Origin: Pelagophyceae sp. CCMP2097
Taxonomy: Eukaryota; Sar; Pelagophyceae
NCBI GenBank assembly: GCA_026770575.1
Contig: MU657253.1
Location: 153,972 to 198,622, forward strand
Direction: 5' to 3'
Length of the DNA: 44,651 nt
The position numbers and the translations under genes are program-made. This document shows positions 29,465 to 40,497 of the stretch, piece after piece. Within the stretch, counting starts at the first letter, position 1; each line of letters starts with the position of its first letter. A model generated the notes under the pieces. That model did not search any database and was not told where the DNA came from. It saw only the letters and a list, made by a program, of their open reading frames with translations.

Positions 29465-31269
29465 ATGCTCCGCGCGCTCTGCACCCTGGCGGGCCTAGCG
29501 CTGGGATGCGCGGAGACGTCGCTCTTCCAGATCGAGATCCCGCAGGCGTTGTACAAGGCCGGCGGCTACAGGCGAGTGCGGGGCGCCCTCGACGGAGGGG
29601 AATCTGGTGGCGCTATTCCGCTCGGCCCTGCAGGGCCCGCCCGCTGCCTCGCCTGCATCTCCTCGCCTGCATGTGAGCACGCAGGCACCAAGAGGCCTTA
29701 TTTGGTACGCCCAAGTACGGCGGCACGCTCGCGCAGAGGCTCTACTACTCAAACTCCACGCTCTGCGACCCCGGCGCAACCGCCGGCAACGGCTACCCCG
29801 CCGGCGAATGGAAGAGCCCCTACTTCCTCATGGTGCGTCCTCTTCTCGAAAGGCTCGGCGGAGAGTACGTCTGTCCGACGACGCACGCAGGTGGATCGCG
29901 GCGAGTGCAAGTTCGTGACCAAGGCGCGCAACGCGCAGCGGTTGGGGGCCTCGGGCTTGGTCGTCGCGGACTCTCAATGCCGGTGCGGCGACAGTGCCTG
30001 CGTCAGCGACCTGCCTTGCGAGACCACGGAGCCCATCATGTCGGATGACGGGTCCGGGGCCGACATCAGCATCCCGGCCATCCTGCTGGAGAAGGTGGCT
30101 TCTGATGCAGTGAAGCGGTTCCTCAAGTGCGGCCGCGTCACCGCCCCGGGCGCGCAATGCGCGGACGCGTTCGCGGCCAAGAGCAACAACGCAATCGTCC
30201 AGGCCAAGCTCGAGTGGAGCGTGCCGGCCCCGGACGACCGCGTCGAGTGGGAGTTGTGGACGACTGCCATCGACGAGAGCGGCAATTTCTTTCTCCAGGA
30301 CTTTAAGCCAACGGTCCTCGCGCTCGGCCGCCACCAAGAGTTCACGCCCCACTTTTATACGTTCAACGGCACGGACTACGGGTGCGACTACGGCCCGCAG
30401 AACAACTGCGGGAACCTCTGCACCAACGGCGGCCGCTACTGCGCCCCCGACCCGGACGGCGCCAAGGACCGCGGCCTCTCGGGCGCGGACGTCGTCGCCG
30501 AGAACCTCCGGCGGAGCTGCGTCTGGCAGCTCTACGGCGGGTCCGGCGTCAAGACGAGCGACGCGCAGCACGGCGTCGGCGAGGCGTGGTGGGACTACGT
30601 TGGGAACTTTTCCAAGCTCTGTGACACGCAGGAAGAGTTCAGGGACCCGTCGTGCGTGGACCGCGCCATGAAGGCGGCCAAGGTCGACCGCAAGCGCGTG
30701 TTAAATTGCATGGAGGACGCCGGCGGCGTCGAGGCCGACGTGCCGAATTTTATGCTGGAGCGCGAGGTTGCGGAATTGGCCAGAAAGGCCATTTACGCTG
30801 TGCCAGAGGTCATCGTCAACGGCGCCATCGTCTGGGGCCGCCTCGACGCGGCCACCGTGCTCTCGGCCATCTGCCACGGCTTCTCGCGCGGCGACGCGCC
30901 CGGCGCGTGCGACTGCGTCGACGCGGCGCCGGGGTCGTCGGCCTACGCAAAGTGCGTTGAAGACGCGGCCGGCGGCGGCGGCAAGGGAAGCAAGACGGTG
31001 ACGCGCACGGGCGTGCCCTGGTGGGGCCTCTTCCTCGCCGCCGTCCTCGTCGTCGTCGCCGGTTTGGTGGCCGCGCTGGGGTACTGGAAGTACACGCAAC
31101 AACAGATGCGCGACCAGGTGCGATGTCCGTGCATTCATTGCGATGCCCGTGCGTCATCGCGGCCCTGTAGGTCCGCGGCATCCTCGCGGAGTACATGCCG
31201 CTCGATGACCTGGGGGCAGACGCGAGGCCAAACGGCCGCAGCGAGATCAGTCTCGCAGTCCACGCGTAG
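29465..31269 (+). CDS. Vacuolar sorting receptor (VSR/BP-80-like)
   Basis: Four exons: 29465-29575, 29695-29832, 29891-31117 and 31171-31269 (about 524 aa). The first acceptor is the least certain. A signal peptide (MLRALCTLAGLALGCA) leads into a PA-type domain (ALFGTPKYGGTL..., VDRGECKFVTKARNAQ, LGASGLVVAD). The Cys-rich VSR-specific region follows (YGCDYGPQNNCGNLCTNGGRYC; WWDYV; VPEVIVNGAIVWGRL). One transmembrane helix is at about 460-482 (WWGLFLAAVLVVVAGLVAAL). Splicing the last 53-bp intron yields the cytosolic tail VRGILAEYMPLDDL, which matches the YMPL clathrin-adaptor signal of plant VSRs (Tyr about 500). The EGF-like repeats of plant VSRs are absent, which shortens it. It should carry soluble cargo from Golgi to vacuole or lysosome. 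Confidence 0.88.
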
Positions 31270-31530
31270 GGCCCCGCCCACGGTGCCCACGCGCTGCGCC
31301 GTCCAGGCGCCGGCGCGCCGTGGCGGGCGGCTGCCCCCGACGACGTCGCGCGGGCCGCCAAGCCCCGCGGCGCCCTCCCCGAGGGCTCCTCCCCGTGATG
31401 CACGTGGCGCTTCTAATTTACGTGTACATTAATCGCCATCCTCAACCCCGCGCGCAGAGTCGCGCACCGCCGCCATTGGGACTCAAAGGCACGCCCCCCG
31501 CCGCCCAGAGACCAAAGTGCATGCGCAACT

Positions 31531-32358
31531 TTAGATGATGACGTTCCAAAGCCGCGCCGTCTTGTCGTAGCTTGCCGTCACGCTGTGCGCGCTCGCCGTC
31601 GCTCGAAAACGCGCAGCCGTAGACGGAGCCAGCGTGCCCCTCGAGCGTTTTCAGCAGCGCGCCCGTCTCGGCATTCCAGAGCCGCACCATCCCGTCGCTG
31701 CTCCCCGTCATGACGCGCTCGCCGTCGGGCGAGAACGCGCAGCTGTCGACGCTGCCGGTGTGCCCCTCGAGCGCTGTCAGTAGCGCGCCCGTCTTGGCGT
31801 CCCAGAGCCGCGCCATATCGTCCTGGCCCGCCGTCAAGATGCGCTCGCCGTTGGGGGAGAACGCGCAGCTCGAAATTCGGTCGTGGTGCGCCAAAAACGC
31901 CTTCTGCAACGCACCTGCCTCGGCGTCGCAGAGCCGCGCCGTCCCGTCCTTGCTCCCCGTCACGACGCGCTCGTCGTCGGGAGAGAACGCGCAGCTCAAG
32001 ACGCCGTCGGTATGCCCCTCGAGCTTCGTCTGCAGCGCGCCCGTCTCGGCGTCCCAGACCCGCGCCGTTTTGTCCAGACTCGCTGTCGCGATGCGCTTGC
32101 GTCGGGCGAGATCGCGCAGCTCCTGACGGCATCGGTGTGCCCCTCGAGGATTGCGGTGCCCTTCAAAATCCGGTCCTTCCAGACGAGCCTCCGCACGGCC
32201 GGCGCCACGGCCCGCCCGGCTCGAGCGACTCGCTTCGTCACGAAGAGCACGTTGGGGGATGCCGCAAGCCGCAGGATGGGCGCGAGGAGATCGCTCAGTT
32301 CGAACACCGCGAGCGCCGGCGCGGCACCGCGCTCGACGGCGAGTCGCGACTTGACGCC
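31531..32358 (-). pseudogene. WD40-repeat gene with two frameshifts
   Basis: Five WD40 repeats are visible, for example EGHTDGVLSCAFSPDDERVV and GTARLCDAEAGALQ. They are very similar to one another, but lie in three frames. The first break is around 32098-32104: SCAISPD ends one frame and RKRIATASLDKTARVWD continues in another, where GKRIATAS is expected. The second is around 31581-31597: DGERA is followed in another frame by HSVTASYDKTARLWNVII and a stop at 31531. N-terminal to the repeats is a helical stretch (VFELSDLLAPILRLAASPNV). No ATG opens that frame after an upstream stop, so a first exon ending before the TAG near 32358 is missing. It is either a decaying gene or two single-base sequence errors. 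WD40 propellers are protein-interaction scaffolds. Confidence 0.7.
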
Positions 32359-32587
32359 CCCTATTTGCCCATGGGTTGTGGGAGACCCCGACTGTCCAGG
32401 ACCGAGTCAGGTGGCCCGGGCGCACAGCAGGCTCCTCGCTTCTGAGCCCCAAGCCGCTGAGTCAGATGCGCGCGCGAAATGTTTACTTAAACGAAAACGG
32501 TCGCCGAAAAACGGCTTTCCGGAACCGGCTTTCTTCTGAAAGCGGCGTGGCGGGCGGCGGCGCGTGTGGGGGACGCTGAGAAGCAGC

Positions 32588-35500
32588 ATGTACGAACCGC
32601 TGGTAGACTTTGCGGACGACGACTTCGGCTGCGCCGTGCTCCTCGAGGCGCAGAGGCTGTCGTATTTCGTCGATGTGGCCGAACTCGAGCAGAGCGGCGC
32701 GCGCCCGTGCCGCCGCCGGCCAATGGCGCTGTGCGTCTCGCCTCCCGTTGCATCGCCGAACCCCTTCGACGCTGCACGCGCAGCGCCTCGCTGCTCGTCG
32801 ACGCCAACGTCGGCGTCTCTCGCGGCGAGCTCGTGGGCGTGCTGGGGCCGTCCGGCGCCGGGAAGTGCGTCTAGATCTCGCGTCTGCGCGGCGGGCCGCG
32901 CGTCGATTCCGGGCTAGGTCGACGCTGCTGAAGCTGCTGGCGCAGCGAGTCGTCGGCGGCTACGTGGCCGGGCGCGTGGCGCTGGACGGCGCACGCTACG
33001 GGCGAGGTGACGCGTTCTGGTGCGCCTCTATCGCTTACGTCGAGCAGGACGACGGCCACCACGCGCCCAACCTCACGTGCCAAGAGACGCTCCACTTCGC
33101 TTGCGCGCTGCGGAGGCCACACGCGACGGCGGCCAAGAGAGCGGTGCGCCCTCCGTCCTTGCGACACACGCACCCCGCTTCACTCCGCGCGCTGCAGGCG
33201 ATTGTGAGCCGCGTCGCGCGGTCCCTTGAGCTCGACTCTGTGTAAGTCCGCACGGTGGCATCTCTCCGATGGCGGCGGCGGCTCCTTTGTGCCGGAGCGC
33301 CGCACGAGCGAACGCGCAGGCTCGCGAGCCGCGTCGGCGGCGCGCTCGAGCGCGGCGTCTCCGGCGGCCAGCTCAAGAGGCTCTCCATCGCCTGCGAGAC
33401 CGTCGGTCAGTCGGCTTGTCGAAAGGCGCTTTCTGCCGGCGGTCGGACAACCCCAGAAGCCTGCGACCCTAGGCGCGGCGAGCCACTTCGTGCTGGACGA
33501 GCCGTCGTCGGGCTTGGACTCGCGCGGCGCGCTGTCGCTGCTGACGGTGCTGCGGTCGCTGGCAGATTCGCAGCGCGGCGTCGTGGCCAGCCTCCACACG
33601 CCGCCCCCGCAAGCGTGGCTGCTCCTGGACCGCGTCGTGCTCCTCGCGCCCGGCGGCGTCACGCTGTACTGCGGCGGACCCGCGGACTTGGAGAGGCACG
33701 TTTTGGCCCTGGGCGCTGAGCCGCGTGCGGCCGGCGAGAGCGTCGCCGACTTTGCGTTGTGTGCCTGCCACGCGCAGCTCGAGGCCGTGCCCGGTGACGC
33801 GCTCCGCGGCGCGCGCGGCGCGCGCAGGGCCGCGCCCCCGGCGCCGCGCAAGCGGCCGGTGAAGGGGGATTTGGCGCGCGTGACGGGGCGGTGCTGCTTC
33901 GCGCTCCGGTTCCGCATCGGCGTCCAGGCCTCGCGCTTCGCGCTGCGCCTCTCGAGGGACCCGCAGTACTCCCGCGCCGTCGTCGTGCGTGCCGCGGTCA
34001 TGGGCGTGGTGGCGTGGCTGCTCTTCGGAAGAGCGGGCGACCTCGTCGGCGCGGCTTTAGTTCAAAGGATCGGCGCCAAGGCGCTCCCGAGCGGCCGCGC
34101 GACGGACGCTATAGCCTGCCTCTTTTTCTTCAACGCCTACGTCGCAATGAACTCGTTTGAGGGCATCCCCGAGCTCTTTTCGCGGCGCCGCGCCTACGAG
34201 ATCGAAAGGGCCGCCGGCGCGACGACGCCGCTCGCAGAGGCCGTCGTCGCCGCCACGTCGCGGCTGCCATTGCTCGCGGTGTCGCTGCTGATTTTTACTT
34301 CCATCGCGATGCCGCTCCTCGGCTTCCTCCGCGCCCCGAACATGCGCCCGCTCGGCGACTCTAAGGCGTGCCGGTTCTTCGACACGCGCGGCGGCTGCCC
34401 CGGCAAAGTCGAGGCGTGGCGCGTGTTCGCGCAGTCGCTCTGGCTCGTCGCGGGCTGCCAGTGGATCTTCTACTGGGCTTCCCTAGCTCTAGCCTGCTCG
34501 GCGCCCACGGCAGCAGTCGCGCTGTCCGCGTTCCCGGGCGCAGTCTCGCAAGAGCCCGCGTCGGTGATGGGCGGGGGAACCTTCACAACGGAGGCGAGGG
34601 GCGCCGGGGATGCCCAGAATGCGCGAAAAGCGGCTGCCCCCTAGGCTGGCGCTGTGCCTCGCCGGCTTCACCGTGGCGGTGCCGCAGCTGCTGGCGCCGC
34701 TCAAGTGGATCTCCTGCGCCTCGCCCGTGCGCTGGGCGTTTGAGGGCCTTTTAGCAGTGCACCTCCGGACGTACGTCGGCGGTGGCGACGTCCTCACATA
34801 CTACGGTCCGTCGATTGCCGACGAATTGACGACAAACTTGTCGATTGCCGACGATTGACGACAAACTTGGACAGCACCCCTCTAGGCATTTCGACGGACT
34901 CGACGGACCCGTTGCTGCGGTCGCTCGGCGCGCTCGGCATGGTCGGGTGCGCGGTCCTGGCGCTCGTCTACGCCGCGCTCGCGCGCCGGCCGGCCGCGCC
35001 CTTTGAATTTGAGGAGGCCCCGGCGACGCAGAAGCACCGAGCGATTTCGCTGGTACGAATCACGTGCCTCGACGGAGTGGGATATTCTCGACGCCTCGCG
35101 CGCAGGCGGCCGAAGCGGCGCTGCTGCGGCACCGGTCCGTGGCGCGGCCGCCGGTTTTGGCGCCGCGGCGCCGCGGGAGCGACGGCGACAGCATCGAGCT
35201 GGGCCTCTTGGGCACTGGCGAGAGCAGCCCCTCGGACGCCACTGCGCGGCGGCCGAGGCCCCGGCGGCGGTCGGGGTCGTTGCGCGCGCGCCGCCTCGGT
35301 GTCAAGCTCGGCTTTAGCGACGTGTCTTATACTGTCACGAAGCGCGACTCGTGGCGCGGGCCTCCCCAGACGCTGCGGCTCCTCCGCGGCGTCTCCGGCT
35401 GTGCCGTGCCCGGCGAGTGCGTTGCGCTCCTCGGCGCCTCGGGCGCGGGCAAGACGACGCTGCTGGACCTGCTCGCCTGCCGCAAGACTACGGGAGTCGT

Positions 35501-37650
35501 CGAAGGCGCAGTGCTCTACAACGGCGCACCGACGTGCCCAGGCGTCCGAAGGCAGACCGCCTACGTGCCGCAGGACGTCAAAGCGCCGCGTCGAAAAGGA
35601 ATACCATCCGGTCTCCCCGGCATGTAAACGATAGGTCGGGCACGTGCGCGCGCTCGGCTGCTTCACCGCCTCAGAGGCCATCTCGTTCGCCGTGCGCCTC
35701 CGCGGCGCGGCGACGACCGTCGACGACCTGCTGGACTTTGCCAACCTCGGCGGCTCTGGGGGGCCGTCCGCTGTCAAGGCCCAGACGCTGGACTCGCTCT
35801 CCGGCGGCCAGCTGCGCCGCGTCGCTTTGGCCATGGAGCTCGCACACCTCCCTTCCCTAGTCTTCGCCGACGAGCCGACGACTGGCCTCGACGCCTCTGC
35901 GGCGCTGGAGATCATGCAGTCGCTGCGGAGCCTCGCCGACTCGTCGCGCGCCGGCGGCGAAGCGCTGGGGTCCGACGCGCGGTCCGTCGTGGCGACGGTG
36001 CACCAGCCGTCGCCGGCGGCGTTTGCGGCCTTTGATTCTTGCCTCGTGCTGGCGCAGGGGAGGGTGGTCTACTTTGGGCCCGCGGACGACGGCGTGCGTC
36101 TTTTTTTCGTCGGTCTCGGCTTCGTGCCGCGGCCGCGCGAGGGCTGCGACCTCGCGGACTATGCAGTCACCGTCGCCGCCGGCTGCGTCGACTGCGAAGA
36201 GCCGCGCCTCCGGGAGAAATCCGAGGCTCTGGCCATGGCGTTTGTGGCCTCGCCTGCGTGGAAGGCCGCAGACGCAGCCATCGCGCACGCGATGACGGCA
36301 CCGACGACGGACGCCGACGCAGCAGAGGCCGCCGCCGCGACGGCACGGCTCCAGCCCTTTGCGCTGGGTGCGACGGCGCAGGCGGCGCTGCTCCTCGAAC
36401 GGTGAGGGGCGGCGTCTTTTTCGGGTGTGACAAGGCGTCGCTGAGGACACTTTGTGACCAAAGTGTGTGGGATCTTCTAACGCGGGCGCGCGAGCGCGCA
36501 GACGAGCGGGTCGCAAGGAACCCCGAGTCACACTTGACACTCGCAGGTCTTTACGGCGCCTCGCGCGGCAAAAGTCGTTCATCCGCGCGGCGATCATCCG
36601 CGCAATCGTCATCTCCGTCGCCTACGGCGCGCTCTTCCGACACGTCGAGGCCGACGCCGTGAGGACTTTGACCACGGGGCGCCAAGGGTCGTCCTTTCGG
36701 GGAGCGGCTCGTGCGACGTCGTCGCTCTCGCAGCCTACTGTGCGGACGTAGGCTTCCGTGGCGTACAACGCGCTGTCGCTGCACTTTTTCGTGCTTCTTT
36801 TCGTCGTGATGACGAACGTGCAGTCTGTGGCCCTCATCTTCGACGACAGACTCGCGAGACACCGCGTCGGAAACGGAGCTGCTCTCGGGCGAAGCAGGAG
36901 GGTAGGCCGCCCTCGAGACCGCTTGTAGGTCTTTGAGCGCGAGCGCGCGGCGACTGTGTACGCGTCGGCGCCGTACTGGCTCTCCGCGACGGTCGCGTAC
37001 GGCGCCTTCGCCTTCGTCAACGCCTTTTGCATCGCCGCGGCCATCGGCGCCGCGTCGGGGTGCGTCAAGGGCGGGCGACGCCGTTTTTCCAAGTCGAGAC
37101 GCTCGGGCTCGTGGCGATGAGACCCTGTAGGCTGGGCACGCGGAGCCCGTCGCGCTTTGCTTTCATCCTGCGCTACGCTTCGATCAACGCCCTCGGCGGC
37201 GTGGCGGGGTACGCGCACGCGGCCTTAGCGGCCGCTTCGTCGCGGACGCCGCAGCAGGCGAGCGTGCTCTTCTCCTTCACTGCCTTCGTTTCCCTCGCCC
37301 TTTCAGGCTTCCTCGTCAAGCTGCCCCAGCTCTCCGCGCCCCTGCGCTGGGCCTCCAAGGCCTCGTACGCCAGGTCCGCCTCGTTCGCAACTTTAGAGCC
37401 CGAAACGATTGCCAAAACGCGCCACCCTTCCAGGTGGGCCTTCCAGGCGCTCCTGCTGCACGAGCTGCAGGAGCCGCGCGGGTCGCAGCTCATGGGGTCC
37501 GACGCCGCGGCGGCGCGGCTCCTCGGCGACACGTACGACTTTTCGGACCGCGGCCTCGCGGAGACCCTGGCGTACCTCGGCGCCGCAATCGCCGGCCTCC
37601 TCGCCCTCCACTTCCTACTCCTCCGCCGCCTCCGCTGGGAGAGGCGATGA
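32588..37650 (+). CDS. Full-size ABCG/PDR-type ABC transporter, frame broken by a duplication
   Basis: Thirteen exons fit phase: 32588-32730, 32784-32864, 32918-33143, 33198-33241, 33320-33405, 33473-34563, 34631-35052, 35106-35576, 35635-36401, 36547-36658, 36752-36865, 36929-37059, 37131-37650. The order is NBD1-TMD1-NBD2-TMD2, the reverse order typical of full-size ABCG transporters, and about 1,392 aa without the duplication. NBD1 has Walker A GPSGAGKST (split by an intron), a Q-loop in YVEQDD, signature VSGGQ and Walker B FVLDEPSSGLD. NBD2 has GASGAGKTT, YVPQD, LSGGQ and LVFADEPTTGLD. Each TMD has multiple hydrophobic helices (for example LLAVSLLIFTSIAMPLLGFL). A 29-bp tandem duplication at 34810-34868 shifts the frame in TMD1 and gives a stop at 34856. 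Substrates of such plasma-membrane exporters range from lipids to xenobiotics, so the substrate here is unknown. Confidence 0.82.
34810..34868. repeat. 29/30-bp tandem duplication in the ABC transporter
   Basis: Copy 1 is 34810-34839 (30 bp). Copy 2 is 34840-34868 (29 bp), identical except for one missing A. The net insertion of 29 bp is not a multiple of three. Deleting it would rejoin PSIADELTTNL to DSTPLGIS in frame, which is how the downstream exon reads. Confidence 0.9.
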
Positions 37651-38169
37651 AGCGGAAGGGCTCATCTGTACATATAGACGCGACTCCAATCGTACAAAGC
37701 AAAGGTCCGCGGCGGCGCACGCAGCTGGAACCAGCAGCAGCAGGGCCTGTCGGCGAGCCTCGTCCGCGAGACGCTGGGTCTGGCGCCCGGGGCGCTCTAC
37801 TGCGTCGTTCTTGGTGTCAGATCTACCAGACGAGGGAGCGGCCCTCGCGAAGTCGCATACGATGGCACATCTTACGGTTGATTGGGTGGTGGTGGCGTGC
37901 GTGGGGTGTTTATGGCGGTTCGGCGGAGCGCGACGCGAGCCGCGCAGAGATCTTTTTGACATCCGGCACAGCCCTGGCGTGCCCCTTGGCGCTTGTAGAG
38001 GAACCCGCCGCTGATGAGTCATCAAAACAAACTTCGCCAAGTTGGATTGTTTAGCGATATTTTGTTCGAACCTCGGCTCGAAGAAACGCGGCTCACTCAG
38101 CGCGCGTCGTGCCACCCTTCATAAGCTCACTGGGCGCGGGAGGCGTGTCACCGCGCGCGGCCGGTCGGC
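37651..38169. other. Intergenic region with an uncertain ORF fragment
   Basis: This lies between the ABC transporter stop and the OPR-like gene start. A plus-strand frame around 37690-37875 reads protein-like (SWNQQQQGLSASLVRETLGL, then LAPGALYCVVLGVRS) and stops near 37876. It lacks a clear start or splice sites and matches no family I know. It might be an orphan exon, 3' UTR or decayed coding sequence. Confidence 0.35.
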
Positions 38170-40395
38170 ATGGCGCCGTTCCCGCGCGCGGCGCGCGGCG
38201 CGTCGGCGGCGATGTCGCGCTGTGCGCCGTGGCGGCGCGGCGCCCTTCACCACAGCGCGCGTTTTCTCTCGCAGAACCCGCGCGAGGTCAACGGCAAGAA
38301 CATGAACAAGCGGATTTTGGGCAGCAAGAGCGCCGACGAGGTCTTGAAGCTGTATTACGGGGACGCAGACGGCTTCACAGAGGTCAACGTCGCCACGGCG
38401 CTGAACTGCATAGCCAAGATGGAGCGCGGCGCTCGCCGCGATAGCAACCCGGGCCCGGCGGACGCGCGCCTGGAGAGGCTCGCGGAGCTCGCCGTGGCGA
38501 GCGTGAAGCGCATGGACGCACGCGGCCTGGCCATGGTCTGCTGGGCCGTGGCCAAGCTCGGCAACATCCGCGCCACGCAGGAGCTCTTCGACGCCGTCGC
38601 GGCGGAGGCGCCCAAGAGGATCGAGGCCTTTAACGCGCAGGAGCTGGCGAACATGGTCTGGGCGTTCTCCACGGCCGGCGTTGCTGCCCCGGCTTTATTT
38701 GAAGTGGTGGCGCAAGAGGCGCCGCATAAGATTGCCTTTGGCACAAAAGCGGCGGCGACGGCAAAGGCCGCGGCAGCGGCAAGGGCCTTAAAGACGGGCG
38801 TCGCGGAGCCGGTTGCGTACGACCCGCGCGCGTTTAACTCGCAATCGCTGTCAAACACGGCGTGGGCCTTTGCGACGGCGGGAGTCAAAGCGCCCTACCT
38901 CTTCGAAGTCGTCGCAGCCGAGGCCTTGAACGTCATCGGCACGTTCAACGCCCAGGCCTTAGCTAATACAGCCTGGGCCTACGCCGCGGCGGGCGTGGAC
39001 GCCCCAAAGCTGTTTTTAGCTATCGCGCAAGAGGCGCCAAAGCAAATCGTGACCTTTAATTCGCAAAACCTCGCAAACACGGCCTGGGCCTTTGCAAAGG
39101 CGGGGATCCACGCGCCTTTACTATTTGAAGCCATCGCCGCCGAAGCACCGAGGAAGATGAGTTCGTTTAGCTCGCAGGCTTTAGCCAACACGGTCTGGGC
39201 CTCTTCTACGATGGGCGTCAAGGCGCCTCTGTTGTTTGAAGCCGTCGCGGCCGAGGCGGCGCGGAAGATGCGTCTCTTCAACGCGCAGGAGCTCGCGACC
39301 ACCGTTTGGGCTTTTGCTCGGGCGGGCGTCGAGGCGCCATTGTTGTTTAAAGCGGTCGTGTCCGAGGGCATGCAAAAGATGCCGCGATTCACCGCCCAAA
39401 ATCTGTCGATGACGGTTTGGGCCTTTGCTCGGGCGGGCGCCAACGCGCCTTTTGCAAACGACGTCAACGCGTCGGCGCTCTTCCGCGCCGTTTCGGCCGA
39501 GTCGCTGAAGAAGATGGGGACGTTTACGCCGCAGCAGCTGGCGAACACGGCGTGGGCTTTTGCGAAGGCGCAATCCGAGGCGGGCGCCACAGCGCATATG
39601 CTCAAGGCGCCGCTGCTCTTCGACGCCCTCGCTACAGAGTCCGCGAAGAAGATTTCGTTGTTCAACCCACAGGAGCTGGCCAGTATTGTGTGGGCATACG
39701 CAAAGGCGGGCGTCGACGCGCCCTTGCTTTTTGAAGCCGTCGCCACAGAGGTGCCGAAGAAGATGGCATCGTTCAACGCTCAAGATTTAGCGAACACGGC
39801 GTGGGCCTTTGCGACGGCGGGCGTCGAGGCGCCGTTATTATTCGAAGCGGTGGCCGCGGATTCGGCGAAGAAGGTGGCCACGTTCGAGGCGCAGGAGCTC
39901 GCCAACACCGTCTGGGCTTTTGCAAAGGCGGGCGTCGCACCCCCGGCTCTATTCGAGGCCATCGCCATGGAGGCGCCGCGCAAGATCGCGACGTTTAACC
40001 CGCAGGCACTGGCCAACACCGTCTGGGCGTACACGACGGCGGGCATCCCGGCGCCGGCTTTATTTGAAGTGGTCGCCGCAGAGTCGTCGAGGAAGATGAC
40101 GGCGTTTTCGCCGCTGGACCTCGGCAACACCGTCTGGGCTTTTGCGAAAGCGGGCGTCGCGGCGCCGGCGCTGTTTAAAGCCGTGGCCGCAGAGGCGCCG
40201 GACAAGCTGGTCCGCGCCGATTACAACACGCAGAGCCTCGAGAACATCAAGTGGGCCTTTACCACCGCCGGGGTCGAGGCGCCGGCGTTGTTCGAGGCGC
40301 TGCGCCTCGCCCGGGCCGAGATCCTGAAAACTCAAGGCGTCCGCCCGGACCCCTCGGTAGCTAAAGCCCGGGCCAAGGCCGCGTCTAAAGCATGA
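38170..40395 (+). CDS. OPR-like tandem helical repeat protein, probably organellar
   Basis: Intronless, 741 aa. After an Arg/Ala-rich N terminus that looks like a mitochondrial or plastid presequence (MSRCAPWRRGALHHSARFLS from a second ATG at 38212), there are fifteen repeats. Most are exactly 37 aa with consensus F-N-x-Q-x-L-A-N-T-x-W-A-F-A-x-A-G-V-x-A-P-x-L-F-E-A-V-A-x-E-A-x-x-K. Repeats 8 and 9 carry 8-9-residue insertions (NDVNAS and SEAGATAHML), and an Ala/Lys-rich linker separates repeats 2 and 3. The pattern (LANTxWAxAxxG) matches octotricopeptide (OPR)-like repeats, which bind organellar RNA to control stability, splicing or translation. No RAP or nuclease domain follows. High similarity between units suggests recent expansion. 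The start could be 38170 or 38212. Confidence 0.78.
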   Translation: MAPFPRAARGASAAMSRCAPWRRGALHHSARFLSQNPREVNGKNMNKRILGSKSADEVLKLYYGDADGFTEVNVATALNCIAKMERGARRDSNPGPADARLERLAELAVASVKRMDARGLAMVCWAVAKLGNIRATQELFDAVAAEAPKRIEAFNAQELANMVWAFSTAGVAAPALFEVVAQEAPHKIAFGTKAAATAKAAAAARALKTGVAEPVAYDPRAFNSQSLSNTAWAFATAGVKAPYLFEVVAAEALNVIGTFNAQALANTAWAYAAAGVDAPKLFLAIAQEAPKQIVTFNSQNLANTAWAFAKAGIHAPLLFEAIAAEAPRKMSSFSSQALANTVWASSTMGVKAPLLFEAVAAEAARKMRLFNAQELATTVWAFARAGVEAPLLFKAVVSEGMQKMPRFTAQNLSMTVWAFARAGANAPFANDVNASALFRAVSAESLKKMGTFTPQQLANTAWAFAKAQSEAGATAHMLKAPLLFDALATESAKKISLFNPQELASIVWAYAKAGVDAPLLFEAVATEVPKKMASFNAQDLANTAWAFATAGVEAPLLFEAVAADSAKKVATFEAQELANTVWAFAKAGVAPPALFEAIAMEAPRKIATFNPQALANTVWAYTTAGIPAPALFEVVAAESSRKMTAFSPLDLGNTVWAFAKAGVAAPALFKAVAAEAPDKLVRADYNTQSLENIKWAFTTAGVEAPALFEALRLARAEILKTQGVRPDPSVAKARAKAASKA

Positions 40396-40402
40396 CCTGA
40401 GC

Positions 40403-40497
40403 CTCGGGGTCGCAGGGTCTAGCGCACGGTTCCACGCCTCCTCGCGAGACTCGGAGTCGCAGGGTCTGGCGCACTGTTCCGCGCCGGCTCGCGAGAC
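40403..40497. repeat. Direct repeat, two 47-bp units
   Basis: Two tandem copies, offset 47 bp (the TCGCAGGGTCT core is at 40410 and 40457), about 85% identical, lie immediately after the OPR-like gene stop codon. They are probably in its 3' UTR. Confidence 0.7.
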
